The notes: generated by a model from the sequence alone, not told the origin. Shown: positions 17,217-26,527, counted from the first letter of the stretch. The stretch: 64,000 nt of DNA from Citrobacter youngae (GCF_003818115.1 NZ_RPOI01000014.1:1-64000), one strand, 5' to 3'. A program made the numbers and translations.

Positions 17217-18554
17217 TCAATCCCTTAATACTGCAAATAGCTCAAGTTGAATCTCTCCCAACGTTCCCGGCACATAGAAAGCGCAATTACCGGCGTCCAG
17301 CATGGACTGGGCGGCTGGATGATTAATCTCAAGAGCAAAATATTGATTTTCCAGTCGCAGTGGGATGGCTGCGGGTACATGCGTCAGCGGTTTTAATGGA
17401 ATGCCGCTAAGTGCCACATTGACGACATCCGACACATCAGCCCGACTCCCTGCTTTACACAGCTGTGGAAACTGCGTCAGGAGGACATGCGCTGGAAGAG
17501 CCGAACGAACGGACAGATAAAAATCAGCGCCTTCACGCAGTCGGGCATCCGACAGAGCGCCATACCAGAACTGTCGCTCCTGCGTCAGTTCAATCGCGAC
17601 AACGCGAGATGGCAGGCTGGCTTCCAGTAGTTCCACCAGCAGTGCAAACAGTGGCGGGAATACCTGCTGCGGATTTGCGTGCTGGTATGGAGGTACAACG
17701 CTGACATCATTTTCTAATGAAAAGGTCAGCAGGCTGCCGGCTAACCGCGCCAACTCCCGCCACAAAAGCTCGGGGTGACGACCTGGGTTTTGCAGCATTT
17801 CTTTCAGAACAGGCTCCGAGCTATTAAGCGCATTCAGCAGCCAAAACAATGAAACGTCTGCTACCGCAAAATCCGCCATTCGTTCATTACTTTCACGGCG
17901 CAAGGCCATCAGACGGCGGCAACGGGCCTGGATACGGTGTACCAAATCACCGAGCGAATTGATTAATGAGGGGCTCGCTGAGAGTGAAAGCGAGGGTGGT
18001 AAAAAATCGTGCCCTAATTCCCATTGCCCCTGAGCATTACGAATAAGGCAAGCTACCGGACAGGTGAGATAAGCGCTGTTATCGTCGTGGGCATACCGGA
18101 GGGTAATAGCATGCCGCAGCACCGCCATATCAGTCTGCTCCTGGCCTGCGAGATCCTGCACTGGCAGCCATTCCTGCTGCCAGCGACACGGGCGGCTAAC
18201 GCCGTTGCCTGATGAAAGGTTACCGCCATTAGCCGAAAGCAGCGGCAATGCCAGCACGATATCAACGCTGTTGTAACCAGTAAGGTGCGATAAATCACAC
18301 GCCGGAGGCAGGTTATCTGAAATACCTGTATCCACTAACGTACCGTCAGGGAAGCGCACCACCAGATTAACGGGATTCAAACGGGAAACCGTTAGCGCAC
18401 TTTCGTCAAACTCCGCGCTGATGACGCCCCACGGTGATGAAAGTGACATGTGAGCCACAACGTCAGCGACATAGGCATCCCAACGAGTCTGTTGCTGAAA
18501 CTGCTGGGGAGCCAGAAAGGCCCCCTCGCTCCATAACGGACGATAGATCTTCAT
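17217..18554 (-). CDS. tssK: T6SS baseplate protein TssK
   Basis: TssK (445 aa) is the trimeric baseplate subunit that links the TssEFG wedge to the membrane complex. The N-terminal signature (LWSEGAFLAPQQFQQQTRWD, residues 7-26) corresponds to the family motif for a GMFLxPQHFQQ-like segment. Length and overall pattern agree with the family. A strong ribosome site (AGGAGGTGCG) precedes the ATG. It lies between tssC and tssL, in the usual BCKL order. No truncation or odd residue was noted. Confidence 0.93.
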   Translation of the reverse strand: MKIYRPLWSEGAFLAPQQFQQQTRWDAYVADVVAHMSLSSPWGVISAEFDESALTVSRLNPVNLVVRFPDGTLVDTGISDNLPPACDLSHLTGYNSVDIVLALPLLSANGGNLSSGNGVSRPCRWQQEWLPVQDLAGQEQTDMAVLRHAITLRYAHDDNSAYLTCPVACLIRNAQGQWELGHDFLPPSLSLSASPSLINSLGDLVHRIQARCRRLMALRRESNERMADFAVADVSLFWLLNALNSSEPVLKEMLQNPGRHPELLWRELARLAGSLLTFSLENDVSVVPPYQHANPQQVFPPLFALLVELLEASLPSRVVAIELTQERQFWYGALSDARLREGADFYLSVRSALPAHVLLTQFPQLCKAGSRADVSDVVNVALSGIPLKPLTHVPAAIPLRLENQYFALEINHPAAQSMLDAGNCAFYVPGTLGEIQLELFAVLRD

Positions 18555-18577
18555 CGCACCTCCTGTGCGCTGCGTCG

Positions 18578-20107
18578 TTAAGATTTCGACTTAGGCATTT
18601 GTGAAACTAACGACAGACTGACGTCCATACCTTCAACCTGGAAATGCGGAATAGCGTACAGGCGCACGCGGAAGAAACCGGGGTTATCCTCAATATCCTC
18701 CACCACGACACGCCCATCACGCAGCGGGTGTGATGCCTGTAAATCATCGCCAGGATCGGTCATTTCGGTTACCAGACTGCGCAGCCAGTTGTTAAGTTCA
18801 AGCTCAAGCAGACGGCGATCTTTAGTCGTGCCAATGTTTTCTCGCTGCAGGATTTTCAGGTAGTGAGCGATACGAGAAAGCAGGAAGATATACGGCAGAC
18901 GTGAGTTAATCCGACTGTTAGCCGTCGCTTCCGGAGTATCAAACTGTGCAGGTTTTTGAGCCGAGTTAGCAGAGAAGAAGCAGGCGTAATCACGATTCTT
19001 ATAATAAGAAAGCGGAATAAAACCGAGGTTGGCGAATTCAAACTCGCGGGTTTCCGGAATCATTACCTCAGACGGGATTTTCACCTGATTACCTGTACCT
19101 AAATCGTACAAATGGATAGGCAAATCTTTAACCGCGCCGCCCGCCTGTGGCCCACGGATCTGGACGCACCAGCCATTCTTGATAAAACTTTTCACCATGT
19201 TCACAGCGAAAGAGAAAGAGGCACTGGTCCACAAATATTTTTCGTGATCCGGCCCCTTAACTTCTTCAACATAGTTAAAACTGCGTACCGGCACCGTATC
19301 TGGGCCATACGGCAGGCGACCCAGCACACGCGGCATAGTCAGCCCGATGTAGCGTGAATCATCGCTATCACGAAATGCTTTCCACTTGATGTATTCAGCA
19401 CGTTCGAAATAATCATTGATGTCTTTTATGGCCGCGACTTCTTCCATATTTTCTTTCAGGAAGAATTTCGGCCCCACGGCACCAATAAACGGCATATGGC
19501 AAGCAGCCGACACGCCAGAAATATTGCGCAGCAGTGCAATATCCTGCGGACTGTTATCAAATTCGTACGCTGAAATCATTGCCGCAATGGGTTCGCCGCC
19601 TGGTTGATCATATTCTTCAATATAAACATGGCGGTATAACCCACTCTGGATAAGCTCCGGCGCGTCGTCAAAATCATCACGCAGCGCATCCTTGCTGATA
19701 TCCATCATTTCTACACGGACATTTCGGCGAAAATCGATGCCGGTGATCATCGAATGCAAACCACGCCAGAGCGATTCTTGTTTTTGAAATTCAGCATGGT
19801 GCATAACTTCATTAACCTGGTCGCTAATTTGCTTATCCAGGCGAGCAATCTGCTCATCGAGCAGCGTTTTATCCAGACGTTCCAGGGGCTGCGCAGCATC
19901 CGCCAGACATGAGACCAGAACCTGAATCGCAGCGGTCACGCGTTCAGCCGGAGCGGCATCAGATAGCGCTTCATCGCTCTGCCACGCATCGACGTTTTTT
20001 AATGTCGAAACCGGGGCAAGATTAATTTTGTCAAAGAGGGATTGATAAACGCTACGTTCACTGGTCGTGGTGGTGGCGACTGAAGAGGTATGTTCCTGAA
20101 CAGACAT
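18578..20107 (-). CDS. tssC: T6SS sheath large subunit TssC (VipB)
   Basis: TssC with TssB forms the contractile sheath around the Hcp tube. The start at ATG 20107 (MSVQEH) was chosen because AAGGA lies eight bases upstream; the ATG six bases earlier would leave only two bases. The 509-aa product has family landmarks: FQKQESLWRGLHSM, FDNSPQDIALL, GAVGPKFF and the conserved C-terminal segment ending near VSLVSQMPK. It follows tssB by about 65 nt. Function is cytoplasmic assembly and contraction, with disassembly by ClpV encoded in the same cluster. Confidence 0.95.
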   Translation of the reverse strand: MSVQEHTSSVATTTTSERSVYQSLFDKINLAPVSTLKNVDAWQSDEALSDAAPAERVTAAIQVLVSCLADAAQPLERLDKTLLDEQIARLDKQISDQVNEVMHHAEFQKQESLWRGLHSMITGIDFRRNVRVEMMDISKDALRDDFDDAPELIQSGLYRHVYIEEYDQPGGEPIAAMISAYEFDNSPQDIALLRNISGVSAACHMPFIGAVGPKFFLKENMEEVAAIKDINDYFERAEYIKWKAFRDSDDSRYIGLTMPRVLGRLPYGPDTVPVRSFNYVEEVKGPDHEKYLWTSASFSFAVNMVKSFIKNGWCVQIRGPQAGGAVKDLPIHLYDLGTGNQVKIPSEVMIPETREFEFANLGFIPLSYYKNRDYACFFSANSAQKPAQFDTPEATANSRINSRLPYIFLLSRIAHYLKILQRENIGTTKDRRLLELELNNWLRSLVTEMTDPGDDLQASHPLRDGRVVVEDIEDNPGFFRVRLYAIPHFQVEGMDVSLSLVSQMPKSKS

Positions 20108-20172
20108 CAACATATTCCTTTTATGATCCTTTACTATTCCTGCCGATTTAGCGGAGGAAACCCTGTATAGCC

Positions 20173-20670
20173 TTAAATCTCTTCCGGCATCATCGTTGCC
20201 AGTTCATCACGCAATTCCTGACTCAAGTCCGGATCTTTAAGGATGATTTCCAGCTCGCGACGAAAAGCGGCGTTATCGAGTAAGTTAGATTTCAGGTCAC
20301 GCAGTAAGTTACGCATAGCTAACAAAACGCGTAATTGTGGGATATTTCTTGCGACCTGTTCGGGTTCGAAATCGCGGATATTTTTAAAGGTAAGGTTAAT
20401 ATCGTCCTTTCTGTCATCACCAGCCAACGTATTTTTAACACTCAAATTAACTACTGGTGAGAACTTAGCTAACACATCATTAAAATTATTCTTATTAATA
20501 TCAACCTTTTCGCGCTCCGATAATGGTCGTTGTTCTCTACCATTACTGAAATCCCCCACGGTCAAAAGTTTTAACGGCAATTCAACCTTTTTTTGCACGC
20601 CTCCGGTATGTAAATCTAACTTGATATTAACGCGTGCCGTCGGCACTTCATTCTGAAAACTGTCACCCAT
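20173..20670 (-). CDS. tssB: T6SS sheath small subunit TssB (VipA)
   Basis: TssB (165 aa) pairs with TssC in the contractile sheath. Recognisable features are the N-terminal strand with VQKKVELPLKLLTVGDF near residues 29-45, the FSPVVNLSVKN segment and the C-terminal helical part (FRRELEIILKDPDLSQELRD). It is the first gene of the minus-strand T6SS run. Upstream is a 466-bp gap that should hold the promoter of this operon, including a possible Fur site. The ribosome site AGAGGG is four to five bases from the ATG. Confidence 0.95.
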   Translation of the reverse strand: MGDSFQNEVPTARVNIKLDLHTGGVQKKVELPLKLLTVGDFSNGREQRPLSEREKVDINKNNFNDVLAKFSPVVNLSVKNTLAGDDRKDDINLTFKNIRDFEPEQVARNIPQLRVLLAMRNLLRDLKSNLLDNAAFRRELEIILKDPDLSQELRDELATMMPEEI

Positions 20671-20795
20671 ACGTCCCTCTCAGACCGGCGATTCCTGCCG
20701 ATATTGTGCATTTCCTGACGGAGCATTTTCTAATCGCTCAACGTGTTTCTTACAACGTCATTTCTGTGGGCAGTCAATAATGACTGTTAATGACA

Positions 20796-20814
20796 ATTAA
20801 TGATTATAATTAGT
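20796..20814 (-). promoter_or_regulatory. Possible Fur box upstream of tssB
   Basis: The minus-strand 19-mer ACTAATTATAATCATTAAT matches the Fur consensus GATAATGATAATCATTATC at 14 of 19 positions by eye. It lies about 125 bp upstream of the tssB ATG. Fur control is known for one enteroaggregative E. coli T6SS. The surrounding AT-rich sequence makes chance matches likely, so confidence is low. Confidence 0.3.
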
Positions 20815-20851
20815 ACGCAGTCGGAATCCGATATATTCCACGGGAGAAAAC

Positions 20852-20902
20852 ATGATCGATATCACTAATCAGCCAAATAACACATTAGTGTTTATTATTT
20901 AA
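20852..20902 (+). other. Short reading frame with strong ribosome site
   Basis: GGGAG lies five bases before an ATG that opens a 16-codon frame (MIDITNQPNNTLVFII) ending in TAA. It lies opposite to both flanking genes. It could be a leader peptide, a real microprotein or the leftover start of a deleted gene. No promoter was identified and nothing downstream continues in frame. Confidence 0.25.
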
Positions 20903-21075
20903 AATTAAAATCAATAAAATATTTATCTGATACAAGCGACGAAAATTAATCATTGGTGAATACATTCATTAAACGAATGCATTTAAGTTATAAGACATTA
21001 GCCTTAAAAATATTTAAGCCCATATATATACATCACGAAACTTATTTAAAGTTAATCAGCACCAATTTAACTATA

Positions 21076-21112
21076 AATAAAAAAGCCGGAGATATACTCC
21101 AGCTTTTCGTAT
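21076..21112 (-). terminator. Terminator after gss
   Basis: Minus-strand transcript folds as AGCUGGAG-UAUAU-CUCCGGCU (one G-U pair) with A residues before and six U residues after the stem. It begins about 25 bases past the gss stop, so it should separate gss from the T6SS promoter region. Confidence 0.85.
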
Positions 21113-21136
21113 TTCAATCAAGAACATGCCAAAAGA

Positions 21137-22999
21137 TTACTCTTCCTTCACCACAATCAGCGGCTCGATATCGCTCTCTTTCTTAATCACCAGCGACTCA
21201 TCGCCGCGCAGGCAGGTACCGCCGTAGTTACCGCCTACGGTGAAGGTACAAACCTGAATATATTTACCGGCAATGTTTGGCAGACACCAAAGCTGCTGAT
21301 AAATGTTCTTCTGCTCGGCAAACTTACCGCTGGTTTTATCCAGCAGCTCTTCCTGATGACTCACCAGATCGATGTTGCTGCCACAACGTCCTGCAATAGG
21401 TTTCACCGCATAACCGGTTTGCGCCAGCTCATCATTAACAGTGAAATCGGTATCAAGCAGATAGCGGTGGTGCGGGAACAATTGCCACAGAATCGGCAAA
21501 ATCGCTTTGTTGCCAGGGATCACCGTCCACAGAGGCTCGAAGACCAGCACTTCCGGGCGCAGCAACACGTCGATTAAACGCACTTCCTGATTCGTATGCC
21601 CGGTACGAATTGGTACCGCGGCGTACTCCGTTTCACTGACCTCTCGCACCTGCTCAATCGCGGTTTCCCACGCCCAGGTTTTCCAGACACAGTTCACCAG
21701 GCGACCGTCACCGTCAATCAGTTGACCAGCATCATCCCAACGTAGCTCATCGAGGCCACGCAGAATTTTGCTGTCAAACCCGGCCTGACGCAGCGCCTGC
21801 TGCATAAACTGCGCATGATAGTTTTCTTCGATATCCTTATCCTGCATGATGTGGACAAACGGACGTGCGCGGCTGTGCTTCCAGGCACCTGCCAGTTCGT
21901 TGATCAACCCTTCAGCCGGGTTGTGTCCCTGCCCTGTGTAGCCCCGCTCGGCCCATCTTTCGAGAATCAAGCCAGCTTCGGTATGGCACGAGGCGGAATC
22001 GGCGTTGTACTCATACACCTTCAGTCCACGTTCATCCATACAGAAATCCATACGACCCGTAATCATATGATGCCGACGACGCTGCCAGGAAAGGCGCAGG
22101 CGCGGCCAGAGGATTTTCGGGATATCGAACAGCGCCAGCAAGTTGTCGTCTTTCAGCACTTTGTCAGTCGCGTGCAGATACATCAGGTGCAGCTCGTTGG
22201 TGGCTTTGATCAGCTCCTGCTCGGCACTCTCGGTAATGGTGAAGTACTGATGCGGATCCTGATTAATCACATGCCCATTCGCCAGCACGTAGGCTTTTTG
22301 CAGCGGATCCTGTTCATCCAGCCATTTACCGTCAAACTGTCCGTTATCTTCCAGACGTGCGCCGCCAATTTTCAGCGAGTCATTGGCGATCTCCGGCTGC
22401 GGCAGGCTGTAACGGGTATCCTCGGTCTGGATCATCCAGCCAAGTATGGTGGTGTCGTCAAAGGTATCCCGCAGGGTGTAGCAACCGTTTTCAACCACCA
22501 TCTCCAGTTCACGGGTCCACTGCTGTCCGGGAGGCAGCGGCGTATGGAGCACGTTCTGTTCGGCAATACGGATTTTGTTTTCCAGCAACTGGGTAACGAC
22601 CGCCACATGCCCGGTATCTTTAAATTCGCCGCCTTTTTGCCAGATAAGCAACGCGCCTGCTACCGGTGCGCGGGGTGAACCATTGGGAAATGCCTGTAAC
22701 GGCAGGATATTGTCATTTACCACTTCACGCAGGAAGCGTAAGGAGAAAATCTCCCAGGCCATGCCTACATCGGTGAAGACCACGCCATAGTTTAGGAAAA
22801 GAAAGCGGCGTGCGAACTCTACGCACTGCCATTTGTGGCCCATGTATTCGTCGTCGATATAGCTGCGAAATGCCGCATCATCGTCGTAGTCCCGTGGGTC
22901 AAGGGAGCTGTAATCTGAAGAGTAGATTGCTACGCCGCCTGGGGCGTAGCCCAATAATGTCCCGAATGGGGCATCCTGACTGGTCGTTCCTTTGCTCAT
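21137..22999 (-). CDS. gss: Bifunctional glutathionylspermidine synthetase/amidase
   Basis: This cytoplasmic enzyme joins glutathione to spermidine using ATP and also hydrolyses the product. It is 620 aa, nearly identical in layout to E. coli GspS. The start MSKGTTSQ at 22999 was chosen over an upstream ATG because it matches the family and has AAGG upstream. The N-terminal CHAP-type amidase domain carries the catalytic Cys59 (KWQCVEF) and the HVAVVTQ histidine. The C-terminal ATP-grasp synthetase has MDFCMDERGLKVYEYNAD and the C-terminal CTFTVGGNYGGTCLR glycine loop. It lies downstream of the YdeP-like gene with about 150 nt between, so its own promoter is likely. Confidence 0.97.
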   Translation of the reverse strand: MSKGTTSQDAPFGTLLGYAPGGVAIYSSDYSSLDPRDYDDDAAFRSYIDDEYMGHKWQCVEFARRFLFLNYGVVFTDVGMAWEIFSLRFLREVVNDNILPLQAFPNGSPRAPVAGALLIWQKGGEFKDTGHVAVVTQLLENKIRIAEQNVLHTPLPPGQQWTRELEMVVENGCYTLRDTFDDTTILGWMIQTEDTRYSLPQPEIANDSLKIGGARLEDNGQFDGKWLDEQDPLQKAYVLANGHVINQDPHQYFTITESAEQELIKATNELHLMYLHATDKVLKDDNLLALFDIPKILWPRLRLSWQRRRHHMITGRMDFCMDERGLKVYEYNADSASCHTEAGLILERWAERGYTGQGHNPAEGLINELAGAWKHSRARPFVHIMQDKDIEENYHAQFMQQALRQAGFDSKILRGLDELRWDDAGQLIDGDGRLVNCVWKTWAWETAIEQVREVSETEYAAVPIRTGHTNQEVRLIDVLLRPEVLVFEPLWTVIPGNKAILPILWQLFPHHRYLLDTDFTVNDELAQTGYAVKPIAGRCGSNIDLVSHQEELLDKTSGKFAEQKNIYQQLWCLPNIAGKYIQVCTFTVGGNYGGTCLRGDESLVIKKESDIEPLIVVKEE

Positions 23000-23152
23000 G
23001 CACCTTACCTCAAAACAATACAGCCTGAGCAGGTTGGCGTGAATTTTTCGCTCTGGTTGCCTGCTCTGCGACACTAACCGGACAGAGGTCGACATCATCA
23101 TACACCTCAACGCAGCTGCTGGCGCTCAGAGGCGAAAAATTCACAGCAGGAA

Positions 23153-25441
23153 CTACGCTTTGGTCAGGGTGACCGGTACGCTTTTATAGGCCGGAGTCAA
23201 ACTTTGTGTATCTACCGCGTCCAACGAGAGCAGGACATTCGCTTCAGGTAGATACGCGCCAATTGAGCCCGCCGCCATGTTGTAAATCACCACCGTTAAG
23301 CCGTACATGATGCGATCCGCGCAGGGCTGACCGTTGTCGTCCAGCGCCTGAACGTTGACCACATCACCCTGGCTCAGACCGCGGCTCATCGCTTCTTCGG
23401 CGCTTAAAAACACCACATCCCGACGACCGGTAATGCCGCGATAGCGATCGTTCAGACCATAAATCGTGGTGTTGTACTGATCGTGGCTACGTAGCGTCGC
23501 CAGAACCAGCGCATCAGCAGGCTGATTTTCCCGCTCTACCGCCCGCTGATGGCTGACGATAAAGTTGGCTTTGCCATTTACCGTTCGCCATTCACGGCGC
23601 GATGCAGGGGTATCCATACGAAATCCGCCCGGTTCAGCAATACGCGCGTTGTAATCGTGGAACGCCGGGATCACGGCTTCAATGGCGTCACGGATCAACG
23701 CGTAGTCCCCGGTTAACGCTTCCCAGTTGATCGGCGAAAGAGGCAACGTGGCGCGTGCTATGCCCGCCACAATCGCGGGCTCTGATTTTAGCCAGCGGGA
23801 GGCCGGTTTCAGTGCCCCGCAGGACGCGTGGACCATCGACATCGAGTCTTCGACGGTCACCGACTGAATGCCCGTCGCCTGCAGATCGCGCTCGGTTCTG
23901 CCCAGCGCGGGGAGCAGGTAGTTATGTTTTGCCAGCAGCAGGTGCGATCTGTTCAGTTTGGTCGCAACGTGAACCTGCAGATCCAGCTTTTTCATCGCCG
24001 CAAAAGTACGCTGCGGCTGTGGCATCGCCACCGCCAGATTGCCGCCCATGCAGATGAGCGCTTTTGCATCGCCCCGCTCGATGGCGCGAATACTTTCCAC
24101 GCTGGAGCGGCCATGTTTGCGCGGTACACGGATAGAAAAATACGTCTCAAGGCGTTGCAGGAAATCTTCTGATGCTGCCTCGTTGATCCCCACCGAACGG
24201 TCACCCTGCACGTTAGAATGACCGCGCAACGGGCAGATCCCCGCCCCAGGCTTACCTATATTGCCTTTCAGCAGCAACAGGTTTACCAGTTGCTGGACGT
24301 TCTCAGTGCCGTTTTTATGTTGGGTGATGCCCAGACCATAACAAACAATCGTGGCGCGGGATTTACTGTAACTGTGCGCCAGATCTTCCATCTGACTGCG
24401 CGTCAGTCCCGAGTCCTGTTCCAGCTCCGCCCAGCTACGCTGGCGTAAGTCATCATACAGCGCGGCATATCCGGCGGTGTGCTCATCGATAAACGCATGA
24501 TCGAGCGTTGGCTGCTGATCCAGTAAGATCCGCGCTTCATCCATTTCGATCAGCGCCTTCATGATGCCTTTAAGCAGCGAGGCGTCACCGCCCATTTTGA
24601 CCTGGTAGTAGTCGTGGCTCAGCGCCGTCGCCTGGCCGGTGAACATCTCTTTCGGACTTTGCGGAAAACTAAAGCGCTCAAGCCCTCTTTCGGTCAGCGG
24701 ATTGATGGAGATAATCTTAGCCCCGCGTCTGGCAACATCGCGCAGCGTGGTGAGCATACGTGGATGGTTAGTGCCAGGGTTATGCCCGATACAAATCACC
24801 AGATCGCAGTGGTCAAAATCATCGAGTTCAACGGTTCCTTTTCCAAGGCCAATGGCCGGCGTTAGCCCTGCGCTGGTCGGTCCGTGGCACATGTTTGAGC
24901 AATCAGGGAAGTTGCTGCTGCCATATTCGCGGGCAAACAACTGATACAGGAACGCCGCCTCATTTGACGTTCTGCCAGAAGTGTAAAACTCAACCTGCTG
25001 GGCTGAATCATAACTGCGCAGACGCTCGCCGATTTCCTGGAAGGCGATATCCCAATCCACCGCCTGCCAGGTATCGGACGCTGCATCGTATTTCATTGGA
25101 TGCGTCAAACGACCGATATTTTCCAGTTCATAATCGCTGTAGTGCCAGAGCGTAGAAACCGGATGACGGCTGAAAAATTCCGGTGACGCTTTCTTGCTGG
25201 TTGTCTCCCAGGAGACCGCCTTAACGCCATTTTCGCACAGCTCCATCGGTGCCCGATGGCCAGGGTCCGGCCATGCACAGCCCGGACAGTCGAACCCTTT
25301 CACCTGGTTCATTTTAAACATCGCGATAATGTCGCGGGCGACAGCCTTTTGCGAAAACAACGAAGCAGTGACGGCTTTTACCGCGCCCCACCCACCCGCC
25401 GGGCCCTGATAACCGCTTACTCCTGGAACACCCTTTTTCAT
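23153..25441 (-). CDS. YdeP-family molybdopterin oxidoreductase
   Basis: A 762-aa homologue of YdeP/FdhF-type enzymes, which bind bis-molybdopterin guanine dinucleotide. YdeP has been linked to acid tolerance in E. coli, but substrate and donor are unknown. Conserved elements are DCPGCAWPDP (residues 51-60), VEFYTSGRTSNEAAFLYQ (150-167) and CSNMCHGPTS (181-190). In the last motif Cys185 aligns with the selenocysteine/cysteine active-site position of formate dehydrogenases (U/C-H-G-P-S). The N-terminal cysteines may hold an iron-sulfur cluster. It is divergent from yghU and upstream of gss. It is not FdhF itself, because it has no UGA codon and lacks the typical first 4Fe-4S spacing. Confidence 0.88.
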   Translation of the reverse strand: MKKGVPGVSGYQGPAGGWGAVKAVTASLFSQKAVARDIIAMFKMNQVKGFDCPGCAWPDPGHRAPMELCENGVKAVSWETTSKKASPEFFSRHPVSTLWHYSDYELENIGRLTHPMKYDAASDTWQAVDWDIAFQEIGERLRSYDSAQQVEFYTSGRTSNEAAFLYQLFAREYGSSNFPDCSNMCHGPTSAGLTPAIGLGKGTVELDDFDHCDLVICIGHNPGTNHPRMLTTLRDVARRGAKIISINPLTERGLERFSFPQSPKEMFTGQATALSHDYYQVKMGGDASLLKGIMKALIEMDEARILLDQQPTLDHAFIDEHTAGYAALYDDLRQRSWAELEQDSGLTRSQMEDLAHSYSKSRATIVCYGLGITQHKNGTENVQQLVNLLLLKGNIGKPGAGICPLRGHSNVQGDRSVGINEAASEDFLQRLETYFSIRVPRKHGRSSVESIRAIERGDAKALICMGGNLAVAMPQPQRTFAAMKKLDLQVHVATKLNRSHLLLAKHNYLLPALGRTERDLQATGIQSVTVEDSMSMVHASCGALKPASRWLKSEPAIVAGIARATLPLSPINWEALTGDYALIRDAIEAVIPAFHDYNARIAEPGGFRMDTPASRREWRTVNGKANFIVSHQRAVERENQPADALVLATLRSHDQYNTTIYGLNDRYRGITGRRDVVFLSAEEAMSRGLSQGDVVNVQALDDNGQPCADRIMYGLTVVIYNMAAGSIGAYLPEANVLLSLDAVDTQSLTPAYKSVPVTLTKA

Positions 25442-25658
25442 TATTACTGCTTATTCACCGCCAATTTTTGATGGTGAATACGGTAGCAATTTCCGTCCAA
25501 CATTGATTTCCTCTTCATGGAGTACGGGCCAGGTACAATGAACGGGTTAGATTTATCTTCCCCTTTCAGCACAAAACGGCATAAAGTCCCAATCTGTTAA
25601 ATTGAGTTCTACCTGGCTGCTACACTGCATCAAACAACCACTCAGAAGGCAGGTCACT

Positions 25659-26525
25659 ATGTCAGACAATACCTATCAGCCCGCGAAAGTCTGGACGTGG
25701 GAAAAATCGAACGGCGGCGCATTCGCCAATATCAATCGCCCTGTTTCCGGCGCTACACACGAGAAAACGCTGCCAGTTGGCAAGCATCCGCTGCAGCTCT
25801 ATTCGTTGGGTACGCCAAACGGGCAGAAAGTGACAATTATGCTGGAGGAGCTGCTGGCGCAGGGCGTGAAGGGCGCGGAATACGATGCCTGGATCATCCG
25901 CATCGGCGATGGCGATCAGTTTTCCAGCGGCTTTGTGGAGGTGAATCCGAACTCGAAGATCCCGGCGCTACGCGATCACTCGCAAAACCCACCGGTTCGC
26001 GTATTCGAATCTGGCGCAATCCTGCTCTATCTGGCGGAAAAGTATGGCTATTTTCTGCCGCAGGATTTACCAAAACGCACCGAAACGCTGAACTGGTTAT
26101 TCTGGCTACAAGGCGCAGCCCCATTCCTCGGCGGTGGCTTTGGCCACTTCTACAACTATGCGCCAGTGAAGATTGAGTACGCGATCAACCGCTTCACCAT
26201 GGAAGCCAAACGCTTACTCGACGTGTTGGATAAACAGTTAGCACAGCATCAGTTTGTCGCCGGAGATGAATACACCATTGCCGATATGGCGGTCTGGCCA
26301 TGGTTTGGCAATGTGGTTCTGGGTAACGTGTACGACGCGGCAGAGTTCCTTGATGCAGCAAGCTACAAGCACGTGCAGCGCTGGGCAAAAGAGATTGCGG
26401 CACGTCCGGCAGTAAAGCGGGGCCGTATTGTAAATCGCACTAACGGACCGCTGAACGAGCAGCTTCATGAACGCCATGACGCCAGCGACTTCGATACCAA
26501 TACTGAAGATAAGCGACAGGCTTAA
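25659..26525 (+). CDS. yghU: Glutathione transferase-like protein YghU
   Basis: A 288-aa Nu-class glutathione transferase, with disulfide-bond reductase and organic hydroperoxide reductase activity known for the E. coli protein. The start at ATG 25659 (MSDNTYQP) matches E. coli and has AGAAGG upstream; an in-frame start 57 nt earlier was rejected. The thioredoxin-like N-terminal domain includes LYSLGTPNGQKVTIMLEE, SKIPAL and VFESGAILLYLAEKYG. The helical C-terminal domain ends with the charged QLHERHDASDF tail. It lies near gss and may draw on the same thiol pool, though no direct link is shown. Confidence 0.97.
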   Translation: MSDNTYQPAKVWTWEKSNGGAFANINRPVSGATHEKTLPVGKHPLQLYSLGTPNGQKVTIMLEELLAQGVKGAEYDAWIIRIGDGDQFSSGFVEVNPNSKIPALRDHSQNPPVRVFESGAILLYLAEKYGYFLPQDLPKRTETLNWLFWLQGAAPFLGGGFGHFYNYAPVKIEYAINRFTMEAKRLLDVLDKQLAQHQFVAGDEYTIADMAVWPWFGNVVLGNVYDAAEFLDAASYKHVQRWAKEIAARPAVKRGRIVNRTNGPLNEQLHERHDASDFDTNTEDKRQA

Positions 26526-26527
26526 AA

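Larger units (their letters stand above)
20671..21136. other. Intergenic region, gss 3' side to tssB 5' side
   Basis: A 466-bp AT-rich stretch between two minus-strand genes. It must hold the promoter of the T6SS operon (toward tssB) and the gss terminator near 21076-21112. It also contains a Fur-like sequence (20796-20814) and a 16-codon plus-strand frame with a strong ribosome site (20852-20902). The segment 20900-21070 is almost only A and T with no further structure that I can identify. No insertion sequence or tRNA remnant was seen. Confidence 0.7.

Noticed and set aside
20953-21186. 77-codon plus-strand frame in the T6SS-gss gap
   Set aside because: It reads through the gss terminator into the gss 3' end, lies in AT-rich sequence and has no ribosome site.
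21815-22678. 287-codon plus-strand open frame inside gss
   Set aside because: Antisense to the highly conserved gss gene; no ribosome site or recognisable domain; codon shadow of the real gene.
23153-25441. Formate dehydrogenase H (fdhF) with selenocysteine
   Set aside because: There is no in-frame UGA; Cys is at that position and the N-terminal cysteine spacing is that of YdeP-like proteins.
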